A DNA stretch of 64,000 nt, taken from contig NZ_LT800499.1 of NCBI RefSeq assembly GCF_900166625.1, positions 2,795,316 through 2,859,315 of the forward strand. Direction: 5' to 3'. The notes beneath the pieces were generated by a model. The model made no database searches. It worked only from the letters and a program-made list of their open reading frames with translations, and was not told where the DNA came from. The DNA comes from Halobacillus massiliensis. Its GTDB lineage: Bacteria > Bacillota > Bacilli > Bacillales > Halobacillaceae. Of the stretch, positions 53,429-62,999 are shown in pieces. Each line of letters starts with the position of its first letter. The first letter of the stretch is position 1. A program made the position numbers and the translations under genes.

Positions 53429-54742
53429 CTAGTTACTTGCTACTGCTAAATTTTCATTTTCACTCTCATCCTTACCTTTATCCGCTTTATCTTCTTCTTT
53501 ACATCTATTCTTATCTAATTTCTTAAAGAAAGGATAATAACAAACGATCGTGACACCAATCATTAAAAGTTGAAATAAAACTAGTAGAATGCCGCCCTGT
53601 ACAAATGCAGAGAAAAGTACTGGTGTTCCTGTTGGAAGAAATACACCAATAGGGGTGGGAATTATACCGGAAACTGTTGCTAAATAAGCACAAGTGATAG
53701 TTACTATAGGTGTAAATATGAAAGGGATCGCTAGAATTGGATTAAGTACAATTGGTACTCCAAAAATAATGGGTTCATTAATCGAGAATAATGAGGTAGG
53801 CAATGAAAGCTTGCCTACAGCCTTTAATTGTTTACTCTTTGCTTTGAATGCCATAAGCAAACATAATCCCAATGTACAACCGCCTCCACCAATTAATGAA
53901 TAAAGAAAACGGAATGCCCAGGAAATTACAAATGGTAAAGGCTCTCCTGCTTGAAAGGCAGCTAAATTAGCTAAATCCATAGATAATAATAATGGTTTAG
54001 CAACAACGTTTGTAACCATTGAACCGTGAATACCAAATAGCCACAAAATATTTGAAACTGTGACGAAAAATAGAAGCCCCCAATAGGATCCCCCTATATA
54101 TTGCATTGGAATTTGCAAGTAAGTATAAATAAATTGATGGATGCTTCCAAAGCTCGTTGCGTCAAATAACGCTGATATTATAGTAAATAAGGCTACTATA
54201 ATAATTCCTGGTAATATAGAAGCAAAAGTTTTTTGAACGGTTGGTGGGACACTTTCCGGCATTTTAATTACTAAATTACGGTTTACAATCTTCATATAAA
54301 AGTAAGTTGAAAGTACACCGACAATCATAGCTACAAAGAGACCTTGCGCACCTAACCATTCAAAAGGTAAGTATTGTGCTTCCTCAATAACCTTAAACGG
54401 AGTCAAAATTAGAAAGGACATAAGTGAGATTGTGCCTGCAGCCAAAGAGTCATGATCATGAGCCTCCGCTAATCTATAAGCCACGAAAAAAACAATATAA
54501 AGTGACATAATTTTAATCGTAAGGTTAGCTGGCAATCCTAAAGCATCCTTAATTCCTATGCTTGTTATAAAATTTTGATAAGGTTCAAATGGCATACTTG
54601 AAAGTATGATTGAAATTGCTCCAATCATTAAAATCGGAAGACTGGCCATAAGTCCGTTAGAAACAGACATTAGGTATTTATTGTTTTGAATAGTATCTGC
54701 TATCGATAACATCTTATCTTGATTAAATTTTTTTAACTTCAT
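53429..54742 (-). CDS. celB: PTS cellobiose/lactose-family IIC component
   Basis: 437 residues with about ten membrane spans. LMASLPILMIGAISIILSSMPFEPYQNFITSIG, WLFGIHGSMVTNVVAKPLLLSMD and SLPTSLFSINEPIIFGVPIVLNPILAIPF hold the family motifs (GIHG, NEPIIFG). The charged C-terminal tail (KDKADKG) is soluble. The channel brings in and phosphorylates a beta-glucoside with the IIA and IIB proteins encoded next to it. The gap to the glucosidase gene is 12 bases. Confidence 0.94.
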   Translation of the reverse strand: MKLKKFNQDKMLSIADTIQNNKYLMSVSNGLMASLPILMIGAISIILSSMPFEPYQNFITSIGIKDALGLPANLTIKIMSLYIVFFVAYRLAEAHDHDSLAAGTISLMSFLILTPFKVIEEAQYLPFEWLGAQGLFVAMIVGVLSTYFYMKIVNRNLVIKMPESVPPTVQKTFASILPGIIIVALFTIISALFDATSFGSIHQFIYTYLQIPMQYIGGSYWGLLFFVTVSNILWLFGIHGSMVTNVVAKPLLLSMDLANLAAFQAGEPLPFVISWAFRFLYSLIGGGGCTLGLCLLMAFKAKSKQLKAVGKLSLPTSLFSINEPIIFGVPIVLNPILAIPFIFTPIVTITCAYLATVSGIIPTPIGVFLPTGTPVLFSAFVQGGILLVLFQLLMIGVTIVCYYPFFKKLDKNRCKEEDKADKGKDESENENLAVASN

Positions 54743-54745
54743 TGT

Positions 54746-55057
54746 TTATCCCTCCATGAGTGATAAAGCATCCTGTAAGATTTTTTCGCCATTTAACATT
54801 CCATAATCAGCCCCATTTATTACTTCCACCTTTATTCCTTGAGGTTGGTACTCATCTTTAAAACTCTTTAATTTATAGCTAATTTGTGGCCCTAGTAGTA
54901 TCACATGGGTATCCTTTGAAGATTTTTTCAAAGAACTTTCCGGTACGGCTTCAATATGGGCTTCAATTCCCTTGTTATTCGCAGATTCCTGCATTTTTTT
55001 TACTACCATTGAAGTTGAAAGTCCTTGATTACATACTAGAGTAATTTTTTTGGTCAT
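54746..55057 (-). CDS. celA: PTS cellobiose/lactose-family IIB component
   Basis: 103 residues. KITLVCNQGLSTSMVVKKMQESA is the phosphocysteine loop (Cys 9) of IIB-Lac/Chb, and HVILLGPQISYKLKSFKDEYQPQGI follows. It passes phosphate from IIA to the sugar at IIC. It lies 3 bases before the IIC gene and 14 bases after IIA. Confidence 0.94.
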   Translation of the reverse strand: MTKKITLVCNQGLSTSMVVKKMQESANNKGIEAHIEAVPESSLKKSSKDTHVILLGPQISYKLKSFKDEYQPQGIKVEVINGADYGMLNGEKILQDALSLMEG

Positions 55058-55071
55058 AATTTTAATCCTCC

Positions 55072-55389
55072 TTAGTTTTTAACTCTTCTATTTTCCTTAA
55101 TAATTTCAATCATTTCTACAGCTAGGTCTCTTACTGTCATAGCATTCATTAAATGATCCTGAGCATGTACCATTAAAATTGTAATGGGATAACTTTCGCC
55201 ACGCGCTTCTTCTTGGATTAATTCTGTTTGAATTGAATGGGCACAATGAAGGGATTCATTTGCTTGGTCGAGAAGACTTTGGGCAGTATCATAATTTCCT
55301 GCTCTAGCCTCTGCAATTGCCTTCATACTAAAACTTCTTCCTGTTCCTCCATTAGAGATGATCCCCATAACTTTTTGTTCATAATTCAA
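55072..55389 (-). CDS. celC: PTS cellobiose/lactose-family IIA component
   Basis: 105 residues from TTG 55389, 7 bases after AAAGGAGG. The ATG at 55407 would lie before that site. SFSMKAIAEARAGNYDTAQSLLDQANESLHCAHSIQTELI and ITILMVHAQDHLMNAMTVRDLAVEMIEI form the three-helix IIA-Lac fold, with phosphohistidine in VHAQDHLMN. First gene of the operon, under a sigma-54 promoter. Confidence 0.94.
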   Translation of the reverse strand: MNYEQKVMGIISNGGTGRSFSMKAIAEARAGNYDTAQSLLDQANESLHCAHSIQTELIQEEARGESYPITILMVHAQDHLMNAMTVRDLAVEMIEIIKENRRVKN

Positions 55390-55436
55390 AGAAATTCCTC
55401 CTTTCATTATTTTTATTTGCTCTCACTACCAATACA

Positions 55437-55452
55437 TGCAAAATCCATGCCA
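55437..55452 (-). promoter_or_regulatory. Sigma-54 promoter of the PTS operon
   Basis: On the minus strand TGGCATGGATTTTGCA matches TGGCACGNNNNTTGCW with one difference (T for C at position 6). The GG and GC elements have the correct spacing. It lies about 48 bases before the IIA start. Confidence 0.85.
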
Positions 55453-55462
55453 ACACACATAC

Positions 55463-55500
55463 AAAAAAGAGTATATGAGAAGTTTTTCTCTCATACACTC
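55463..55500 (-). terminator. Terminator of the LevR-type regulator gene
   Basis: On the minus strand GAGTGTATGAGA and TCTCATATACTC (one G-T pair) flank a 7-8 base loop and are followed by TTTTTT. It insulates the regulator from the sigma-54 operon 11 bases further. Confidence 0.85.
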
Positions 55501-55527
55501 TACAGAGAGTTATATTCTAACAAGTAG

Positions 55528-58239
55528 TTAAACCTCTATGTTACCCCGTTTTTCCTCCATTTGTTTTAAATACATCTTAATAATATAATAAATATCATTT
55601 AGCTCAATTTTTATTTTATATTTCAAAAAAGATCGGTCAAAAATCATCTGTGTTCTTTGAATTAAAACTGTGTTATTTATAATCTCTTCTTCACTTTCTA
55701 AAAACTTAACACGCTCCTCCCCCTTCTTTATTCGTTCAAATAAACCACATAAATGTAGAGAAAAGCCAATCAATACATTCAAATCGTATCTTACATTAAG
55801 AAACTTCTCCATTTCATGATTAAAATGCATAATATCCGCAATTAAATCTTTAACCTTAATACCAGGTATCTCCACATGCTGCTCCATAAACTCTGATAAA
55901 TGGAGGTAGGTAGTAGCATCCTTAATTAAACTATTAATATCTTTCAATGATTCCATATTTAGTACACTGTACAAGTTAAACTGAGGTATGTCCGTAGTGA
56001 TTTTAAAAGAACTTACTATACAAATAACTTTATATTCTTCCTCTATCGCTTTGATTCTTTTTGTTATACTTTCTTCTCCTACAATATTTACGGGTAAAAC
56101 CTCTAAATCAGCTTGTTTATAATTTAATTTATTCTCCAGAATTTCCTTTATAGTGTTTGCTGTACCTTCTCCTGTTAAACAAACAGTTAATATAGCCAGC
56201 TTCTTCTCTCTGGAATTTTGTTCTGCCTCTATCGTCTTATTTGGACGTTCATTTTGATTAAGTTTTTTAATATCCTCATACAATTCTTCCAAAGAATAGC
56301 CTAGCATAGCTTTTCGAGTTGCTTCTAATACATGGATCGTACTTACGCGAGAAATAGACCTTGTTTTAATACCTAAATCCTTCTCTATTTCACTAGCAAA
56401 AGTAGTTAGGGATCCCATATCGACAAGAAAAAGTGTATCTAACTTTCTCTTATCTTTTCGAAGTATTTCCTTCAATCTTTCCAATACTTCTTGTGGTCTC
56501 TCATCAAGTCGCGCATTAACAGGAATAGCATATGACGTATTAAGTAACTCATTAGCCGTTGCCACCAAGGATGAGGCAGTCCCGCTGCCATGAGTCAGAA
56601 CTATTACTCTAGTTTTATTATCGTTATACTGACTTTCATATTCATCATAAACGAAAAATAAGGTTATAAAACCTGCTTCATCCTCTGGTATATTAGTATC
56701 AAAATGTTCATTCATCATCTCTATACATTCTAAAGCTACTTGAAAAACACCCGGATATTGAAGCTTAATTTGCTCAAGTCTCGGATTGTAAATTGGAAGC
56801 CCTAGTTGAAGACGTTCCAGCATGTTAGATATATGAATAGCGAAAGCATAAAAAACTTTTTTTCCCCAGTTTGTATTCAACCTTTTTTCACTAAATTTAA
56901 TAAGCTTTTTAGTCAATTCTAAGGTGTCTTCAGATATTATGAATTCTAAGCGATTATTATTGTGGGACCTGTGAGAGACAAAGTTGGTAAAATAATTATC
57001 TATATCTTTTTCCATTTCTTTTTCAATCTCATTCATTTCTATCTTTTCTTCTTCCAACATATGAAGTTTCTTATCAATCATCTTATAGATAGTTTCACCT
57101 GGAAGTGGATACTCCATTTGTTTCTCAAAGGTTTCAGCATTATATTCAAAAAATCTTTCTTTAATATTATTTAGACTAACCCATAGCTTTCTATGTTCTA
57201 CCTGCGTATATAGACCATTTAATATATGTGAAGGTAAATCTGTAGTAGTAATAATAATCTCTTTTTTCTTTTTGATAATAAAATCGGCATATGCCTTAGC
57301 ACATACTATTTGGACATCTGATTTTAATTGACCTATGTTGTTTTCACAGCGATAGCTTAAAAAAGCACGAATAGAGTTAACACTTACTTTTATAGTAGTT
57401 TTTAATCTACCAGATTCCTGTTTTAAAAACATACTTATTAAATGAAATCTTTCTTCTAATGTTCGATTGTCTAAGTTAGGAATCGTTAGAGTCATGGGGA
57501 TCCTTCTAGTAAAAGCCCTTAGCAAACTGGAAGATGGATCCTCCGTTGTAGCTGCAATAATAAGTACTTGGGATTTCCTTTCTTGTTCAGTTTCTCCTAA
57601 CCTTCTAAATACTCCTTTATCAATATAGGTAAATAGAATTTCTTGTCCCTCAGGTGGCAGACGATGTACCTCATCAAGAAATAATATTCCCTCATGAGCT
57701 TGCTCAATGAAGCCTTTTTGATCGCTTTCAGCCCCAGTATAGGCTCCTTTCTTTCGTCCAAATATTTGTGAAACAAGCAATTGGGGATTATTGGCGTAAT
57801 CAGCGCAGTTAAAGGAAATAAAGGGTGCTTCTCCATTTAATTTACCAATTTCAACTGCATAGTCATACATTAATTCTGCCATCATTGATTTCCCTACACC
57901 GGTCTCTCCTAGAAACAACATGTTCATACCAAATGGTGGATAAAGGATCGCTGCCTTTCCTTTTTCTACTATCGAAAACATGGAAGGATTCCCTCTTGCA
58001 AAAAAATCTAGTTTGGTTGTGCCGAAATCTAACGACCTGCCTGGCTCGATTGGTTCAAATAAAACTGGTTTCTTCTTTGATTTCTTTAGTCGTCCTTCTT
58101 TTACCAACATGTTTAAATCACGACTTACATTACTCCTATCTATCTGTAAATACTCACTAATCTCTTGAGCCGTAATACCTTTCCTCTTAGATTCATAAAG
58201 ATCTTTCAAAGTTGACTCAATCAGTTGTATACGTTTCAT
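55528..58239 (-). CDS. LevR/CelR-type sigma-54 activator with PRDs
   Basis: 903 residues. HTH at the N-terminus (1-55, ITAQEISEYLQIDRSNVSRDL). AAA+ domain at about 75-330 with Walker A GETGVGKS (111-118), GAYTGA (165-170, normally GAFTGA) that touches sigma-54, and Walker B ILFLDE (185-190). Then come a first PRD near 430-540 (ISNMLERLQLGLPIYNPRL), a IIA-Man-like domain near 570-690 (VIVLTHGSGTASSLV), a IIB-like part and a second PRD near 800-880 (LIGFSLHLCGLFERI). PTS phosphorylation of the PRDs tells it about sugar supply. It activates the neighbouring sigma-54 operon. Confidence 0.94.
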   Translation of the reverse strand: MKRIQLIESTLKDLYESKRKGITAQEISEYLQIDRSNVSRDLNMLVKEGRLKKSKKKPVLFEPIEPGRSLDFGTTKLDFFARGNPSMFSIVEKGKAAILYPPFGMNMLFLGETGVGKSMMAELMYDYAVEIGKLNGEAPFISFNCADYANNPQLLVSQIFGRKKGAYTGAESDQKGFIEQAHEGILFLDEVHRLPPEGQEILFTYIDKGVFRRLGETEQERKSQVLIIAATTEDPSSSLLRAFTRRIPMTLTIPNLDNRTLEERFHLISMFLKQESGRLKTTIKVSVNSIRAFLSYRCENNIGQLKSDVQIVCAKAYADFIIKKKKEIIITTTDLPSHILNGLYTQVEHRKLWVSLNNIKERFFEYNAETFEKQMEYPLPGETIYKMIDKKLHMLEEEKIEMNEIEKEMEKDIDNYFTNFVSHRSHNNNRLEFIISEDTLELTKKLIKFSEKRLNTNWGKKVFYAFAIHISNMLERLQLGLPIYNPRLEQIKLQYPGVFQVALECIEMMNEHFDTNIPEDEAGFITLFFVYDEYESQYNDNKTRVIVLTHGSGTASSLVATANELLNTSYAIPVNARLDERPQEVLERLKEILRKDKRKLDTLFLVDMGSLTTFASEIEKDLGIKTRSISRVSTIHVLEATRKAMLGYSLEELYEDIKKLNQNERPNKTIEAEQNSREKKLAILTVCLTGEGTANTIKEILENKLNYKQADLEVLPVNIVGEESITKRIKAIEEEYKVICIVSSFKITTDIPQFNLYSVLNMESLKDINSLIKDATTYLHLSEFMEQHVEIPGIKVKDLIADIMHFNHEMEKFLNVRYDLNVLIGFSLHLCGLFERIKKGEERVKFLESEEEIINNTVLIQRTQMIFDRSFLKYKIKIELNDIYYIIKMYLKQMEEKRGNIEV

Positions 58240-58394
58240 AATTATCCCTTCAATACTGGTTAGTTTTACTACGGGTTAGTATGCGTTTTCATTATTAAAT
58301 ATAAGTATAACAAAACAATAATAGTAAGTTTACCCACCAATAAATGTATGTATATAGTAGTTAAAAGATAGTATACATTCCGACTAATAACTTA

Positions 58395-58430
58395 GAGGGC
58401 TGTTGAAGGCACCTTAATTAAGGTGCCCTC
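58395..58430. repeat. 20-bp perfect palindrome inside GAGGGC/GCCCTC arms
   Basis: GGCACCTTAATTAAGGTGCC (58408-58427) is fully self-complementary. An outer GAGGGC/GCCCTC pair competes with it. There is no T run, so terminator activity is doubtful; a protein-binding site is possible. Confidence 0.5.
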
Positions 58431-58554
58431 AATAATTTAAAACCCTGTTAAATCAAGCATTTCTGGTTTGGGACAGAAATAATATATCCTGCCCCAAGTG
58501 TTAATCACGGTCTTTATTCTGTTAAATGCCCCCATTAATTGAACAAGTTTCTTG

Positions 58555-58740
58555 TTAATCCAAATCATCCTCAAGGAAGGAATTTTTCTTTTTTCTAGTA
58601 TCTTGCATCCCATATTTCTTTTCAAGATATTGACCGATTATAGAGCTGTTAATCCCTCTTCTGACTGCCGTTTCAATAATTATATAAAGAATAAATAGAC
58701 CGATTAGATAAAATATTATAGTTAATCCAATGCCACCCAT
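58555..58740 (-). CDS. Small membrane protein, 61 residues
   Basis: ATG 58740 has GGGGGT 9 bases upstream. One long hydrophobic span at the N-terminus (IGLTIIFYLIGLFILYIIIETAV) is followed by a charged tail with RKKKNSFLEDD. The tail motif INSSIIGQYLEKKYG looks like a conserved helical domain found in small Bacillus membrane proteins, but I cannot name the family. Single gene. The other frames here are shadows. Confidence 0.6.
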   Translation of the reverse strand: MGGIGLTIIFYLIGLFILYIIIETAVRRGINSSIIGQYLEKKYGMQDTRKKKNSFLEDDLD

Positions 58741-58825
58741 TAAGTAGAACCCCCATATTCATATTTAATAAACAGACCTTCTAATGTAAACTTCCCGATA
58801 GCAGCCCGTACCCAGCTATCGCCCC

Positions 58826-59548
58826 CTATTCCGGAAGACCTGAAATCGAGATATTTATAATTAACATACCTCCCATCTTTGTATTAATGATCATTAGAGT
58901 AATACATAAATTGCATATCTTTTTTTTACCATCTTTAAATTTATAGGCTTCTTTGCTGATGACTTGGCGATATGATTCGGTAACATGAATAGCTCCTCCA
59001 TCTGAAAGAGCAATGAACGCATTGTCTTCACCTTTAGAGTACTCACATAATAATTCTTCATCAGTGTGATCATAATGACACCATAAACGATTACTGTGTA
59101 TAAGATTTAAAGGGTTATAGCCACTTATACCTTTCTCTTTTGTCGTATGAGTAACATCACTTCCAAAAATTATTGCCCCTGCACTCTGTCCGAAGATAGT
59201 GCCTCCCCAGTCATAATACTGTCTTAAAACATTATCGAAGTCACTATTCTTTATAGTTTTTAATAAAGTTAATGTACTTCCTCCACTAAAGTAAATAGCT
59301 GAAAAGCATTTCAATTCATCTAACGTTCTATGATTGAGATCTGTCCACATCGTAACCTCTTTAACACCTAAGTGTTCAAGTATGCTTTTTATGTAATCAA
59401 GGCTCATATGATGCGGTCTATATTTCGCATCACCGGCCAGAGGTATATAAAGTATAGGTTTATTTTTCTCAATAGTCTCTACAAGAAACTCATATACTTT
59501 TAAATTTTGTTTAGAACTTCCACCACCAGACAAAATTAAATCTCCCAT
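58826..59548 (-). CDS. Peptidase S51 (dipeptidase E-like / YgaJ-like)
   Basis: 240 residues from ATG 59548 after AAGGGGAG; the longer frame from 59605 has no site. LILSGGGSSKQN, PILYIPLAGDAK, AIYFSGGSTLTLLK and the nucleophile motif FGQSAGAIIFG (Ser) are S51 hallmarks, with His candidates in WCHYDHTDEE. The last 30 residues (KKICNLCITLMIINTKMGGML) look unlike the family end and may be a frameshifted tail. Cytoplasmic serine dipeptidase or cyanophycinase-like hydrolase; substrate unknown. Confidence 0.85.
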   Translation of the reverse strand: MGDLILSGGGSSKQNLKVYEFLVETIEKNKPILYIPLAGDAKYRPHHMSLDYIKSILEHLGVKEVTMWTDLNHRTLDELKCFSAIYFSGGSTLTLLKTIKNSDFDNVLRQYYDWGGTIFGQSAGAIIFGSDVTHTTKEKGISGYNPLNLIHSNRLWCHYDHTDEELLCEYSKGEDNAFIALSDGGAIHVTESYRQVISKEAYKFKDGKKKICNLCITLMIINTKMGGMLIINISISGLPE

Positions 59549-59858
59549 ATTACTCCCCTTACCTAAAGAATCCTCCCTGGGACTTCCACTACCTATTTTA
59601 TACAATTACGTCCATTCTTCCGTCTCAAGCAAAAAAGGAAGTTTACTTAAGTCTTACGTAATCGCTCCCTTTAACGGAACAAAGAACATTATCCACTATT
59701 CTTAAATTGCTTACTTATCTGAAGACACAGTTTCAATATAGAAAGCAAGTAATACCATCGCCACTAAATTAAGCTGCTACCATCACATAACGTTCGAATT
59801 AATGGTTAAGCTTGGGGATATAATGTACTAAAGTTATTTTTCAGTAGCAGGGGGAGAT

Positions 59859-60047
59859 ATTACGAAACATGTAGCAGGGGCAATCTATATATCGTGCAGT
59901 ATTATCCTATTTTACTTTGGAGGCTTTGAAGATTTCATACCATCTACTAATATGGACTTATGGATTTATCTACTTTTCTTTATTGGTCTAGGATACGTTG
60001 TTTTTGGTATAGTAGATGACTACAATCGAAGAAATCGTAATAAGTAG
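59859..60047 (+). CDS. Small membrane protein, start codon non-canonical
   Basis: GGGGGAG is followed by ATATTACGAAACATG. The frame encodes TKHVAGAIYISCSIILFYFGGF and DLWIYLLFFIGLGYVVFGIVDDY, two membrane spans plus a basic tail RRNRNK, and is followed by a terminator. There is no ATG, GTG or TTG in frame after the previous stop, so the start would be ATT 59859 or ACG 59862. Either an ATT start is used or the start codon has been lost. About 62 residues, unrecognised. Confidence 0.45.
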   Translation: MTKHVAGAIYISCSIILFYFGGFEDFIPSTNMDLWIYLLFFIGLGYVVFGIVDDYNRRNRNK

Positions 60048-60049
60048 AC

Positions 60050-60079
60050 GACACTCATTGAATTGGGTGTCTTTTTCAT
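60050..60079 (+). terminator. Terminator after the small membrane protein
   Basis: GACACTCA and TGGGTGTC (one G-T pair) with a 6-base loop are followed by TTTTTC. Confidence 0.8.
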
Positions 60080-60265
60080 TCTGTCTCAACTTTGCCTTTT
60101 AGAGCTTACAGCCAGCTCTCCTCATCTATCGATTCACCTAAAATTTAAGTTACCTTTTTCTAGCTTACTGGTTTTCCAGCATTCTGGGGTACCATCCATT
60201 CCTTTACAGAGAACCAAGCATAAAATAAGAGGAGATGGAAAGCAGATAAAAAGGAGGTGAATGAT

Positions 60266-61819
<1,554 letters not shown>

Positions 61820-61877
61820 CTAAAAGTTTGTGGCTTTTCCTTGCCAACTCCCACCTCACCACTTACTCATAATTGTT

Positions 61878-61911
61878 TAATCCCCCTATTCATCAACGAA
61901 GAGGGGATTAC
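61878..61911. terminator. Hairpin between convergent genes
   Basis: TAATCCCC and GGGGATTA with a 17-base loop; no T run. It lies between the collagen-like gene and the amber-interrupted gene and may serve both. Confidence 0.45.
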
Positions 61912-61919
61912 ATACTTCA

Positions 61920-62075
61920 TCATCTTTTCTTTAGGGCTTCTTTTAATAAGATATTGACTACCTCTGAAACATTTTTCTATTCATTAAGAGCTTGTAAACG
62001 GATCGCTTCATGTATGGATTCATCTAATTTTTCTGTTTTAATTTCCACTTGAACATCTAATAATAATGGATGCAT
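61920..62075 (-). pseudogene. Small ribbon-helix-helix-like gene with in-frame TAG
   Basis: ATG 62075 follows GAGAGGGG by 7 bases. The frame reads MHPLLLDVQVEIKTEKLDES and IHEAIRLQALNE, meets TAG at 61979-61977, then continues KNVSEVVNILLKEALKKR to TGA at 61920. The whole is 51 residues with a strand-helix-helix pattern like small Arc/CopG DNA-binding proteins, and a CAG to TAG change explains the amber codon. The 32-residue product alone would be incomplete. It is either a fresh pseudogene or a read-through case. Confidence 0.55.
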
Positions 62076-62409
62076 CAAAGTTCCCCTCTCTTAATTTAGA
62101 TTATATTGTTATTAAGAAATTTGTAACAAGAAATAAACACTTAGAAATCCTCATCTCCAAGAAATAAATCTGGAGGACGAGAGTTATCATTTCGTGGTAC
62201 CCCCACAGTTTGCTGATAGGCTGACAACCTTCAAACTATCTCTATTATCTCGAAACTGAGTCTTCCATAAATCTGCCCTTATCCGGAAGACTCAATCTCA
62301 AGATAACTATATCTGGGACAAAAAAACCGACCTTCTTCACCATATTCTTACTCGTAAATTTAAATAGAAATATTTTAGGACAAATCCTTCAACTAAATTA
62401 CTTTTCACG
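62076..62409. other. Intergenic stretch with a nested inverted repeat
   Basis: No gene seen. It contains the inverted repeat at 62246-62303. The left end of the integrase/ImmA remnant probably lies in it. Confidence 0.5.
62246..62303. repeat. Nested inverted repeat
   Basis: TGAGTCTTCC and GGAAGACTCA pair perfectly around an 18-base loop. TATCT and AGATA outside them pair again after symmetrical 6-base gaps. No T run follows, so it is more likely a recombination or protein-binding structure than a terminator. Confidence 0.55.
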
Positions 62410-62438
62410 TTGATAAACAGAACATTTGTTCGTATAAT
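62410..62438 (+). promoter_or_regulatory. SigA promoter of the immA-like gene with LexA box inside
   Basis: TTGATA (62410-62415) and TATAAT (62433-62438) are 17 bases apart. The spacer contains AGAACATTTGTTCG (62419-62432), the reverse complement of a Bacillus LexA box CGAACAAATGTTCT. A repressor bound there would block RNA polymerase directly. Confidence 0.8.
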
Positions 62439-62459
62439 GTCAACAAGGTAGGTGATTTC

Positions 62460-62924
62460 ATGAAATTTCCGGAATACACTACATCAGCACTAGAGGATTG
62501 GTTATCTAATTGGTACATCAATAGAAATTTTCAGTACCCAGCCGATCTTGACTTAAACTATATAGCAATGAGATATAACATTTCTATCAACTATAAGCCT
62601 ATTCAGTCACGTTATACTAGATTTGGAAATTACAAAGAAATAATTCTTAACACTAATTTAAAAAAATCTACTCAAAGAGAACATTTTTTTCATGAACTTT
62701 GTCACGCAATACGTCATGTAGGTAAGCAATCCATGATGCCAGAGGCGTTTAGAGAGCTCCAAGAAAGAGATGCTAAACATTTCACCTTATATGGTGCCCT
62801 GCCCTATCATATGATCAGTAATTACGACATAAACGATCCAGACTTAATTGAAAGGTGGTCACAAGATTTTAAGGTTAGTCAAGAATTATGTGAAGAACGG
62901 TTAAAGCAAATCAAGAGAAGATAA
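62460..62924 (+). CDS. ImmA/IrrE family metallo-endopeptidase
   Basis: 154 residues, ATG 62460 after AAGGTAGGTG. The zinc motif is in EHFFHELCHAIRHVG (HE-x-x-H). NISINYKPIQSRYTRFGNYKEIILNTNL precedes it as usual. ImmA-type proteases cleave the phage-type repressor of their own mobile element when DNA is damaged; in ICEBs1 and related phages the gene lies next to the repressor immR and the integrase. Here the repressor is missing. The LexA box in the promoter supports damage-induced expression. The next gene is a broken integrase. Confidence 0.9.
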   Translation: MKFPEYTTSALEDWLSNWYINRNFQYPADLDLNYIAMRYNISINYKPIQSRYTRFGNYKEIILNTNLKKSTQREHFFHELCHAIRHVGKQSMMPEAFRELQERDAKHFTLYGALPYHMISNYDINDPDLIERWSQDFKVSQELCEERLKQIKRR

Positions 62925-62999
62925 TATCATCGGCAAACTAATATTGTACCGCGGATCAAGAAGCTTATGAGCTATGTTACTGGTAAGGAGGTTAAAATT

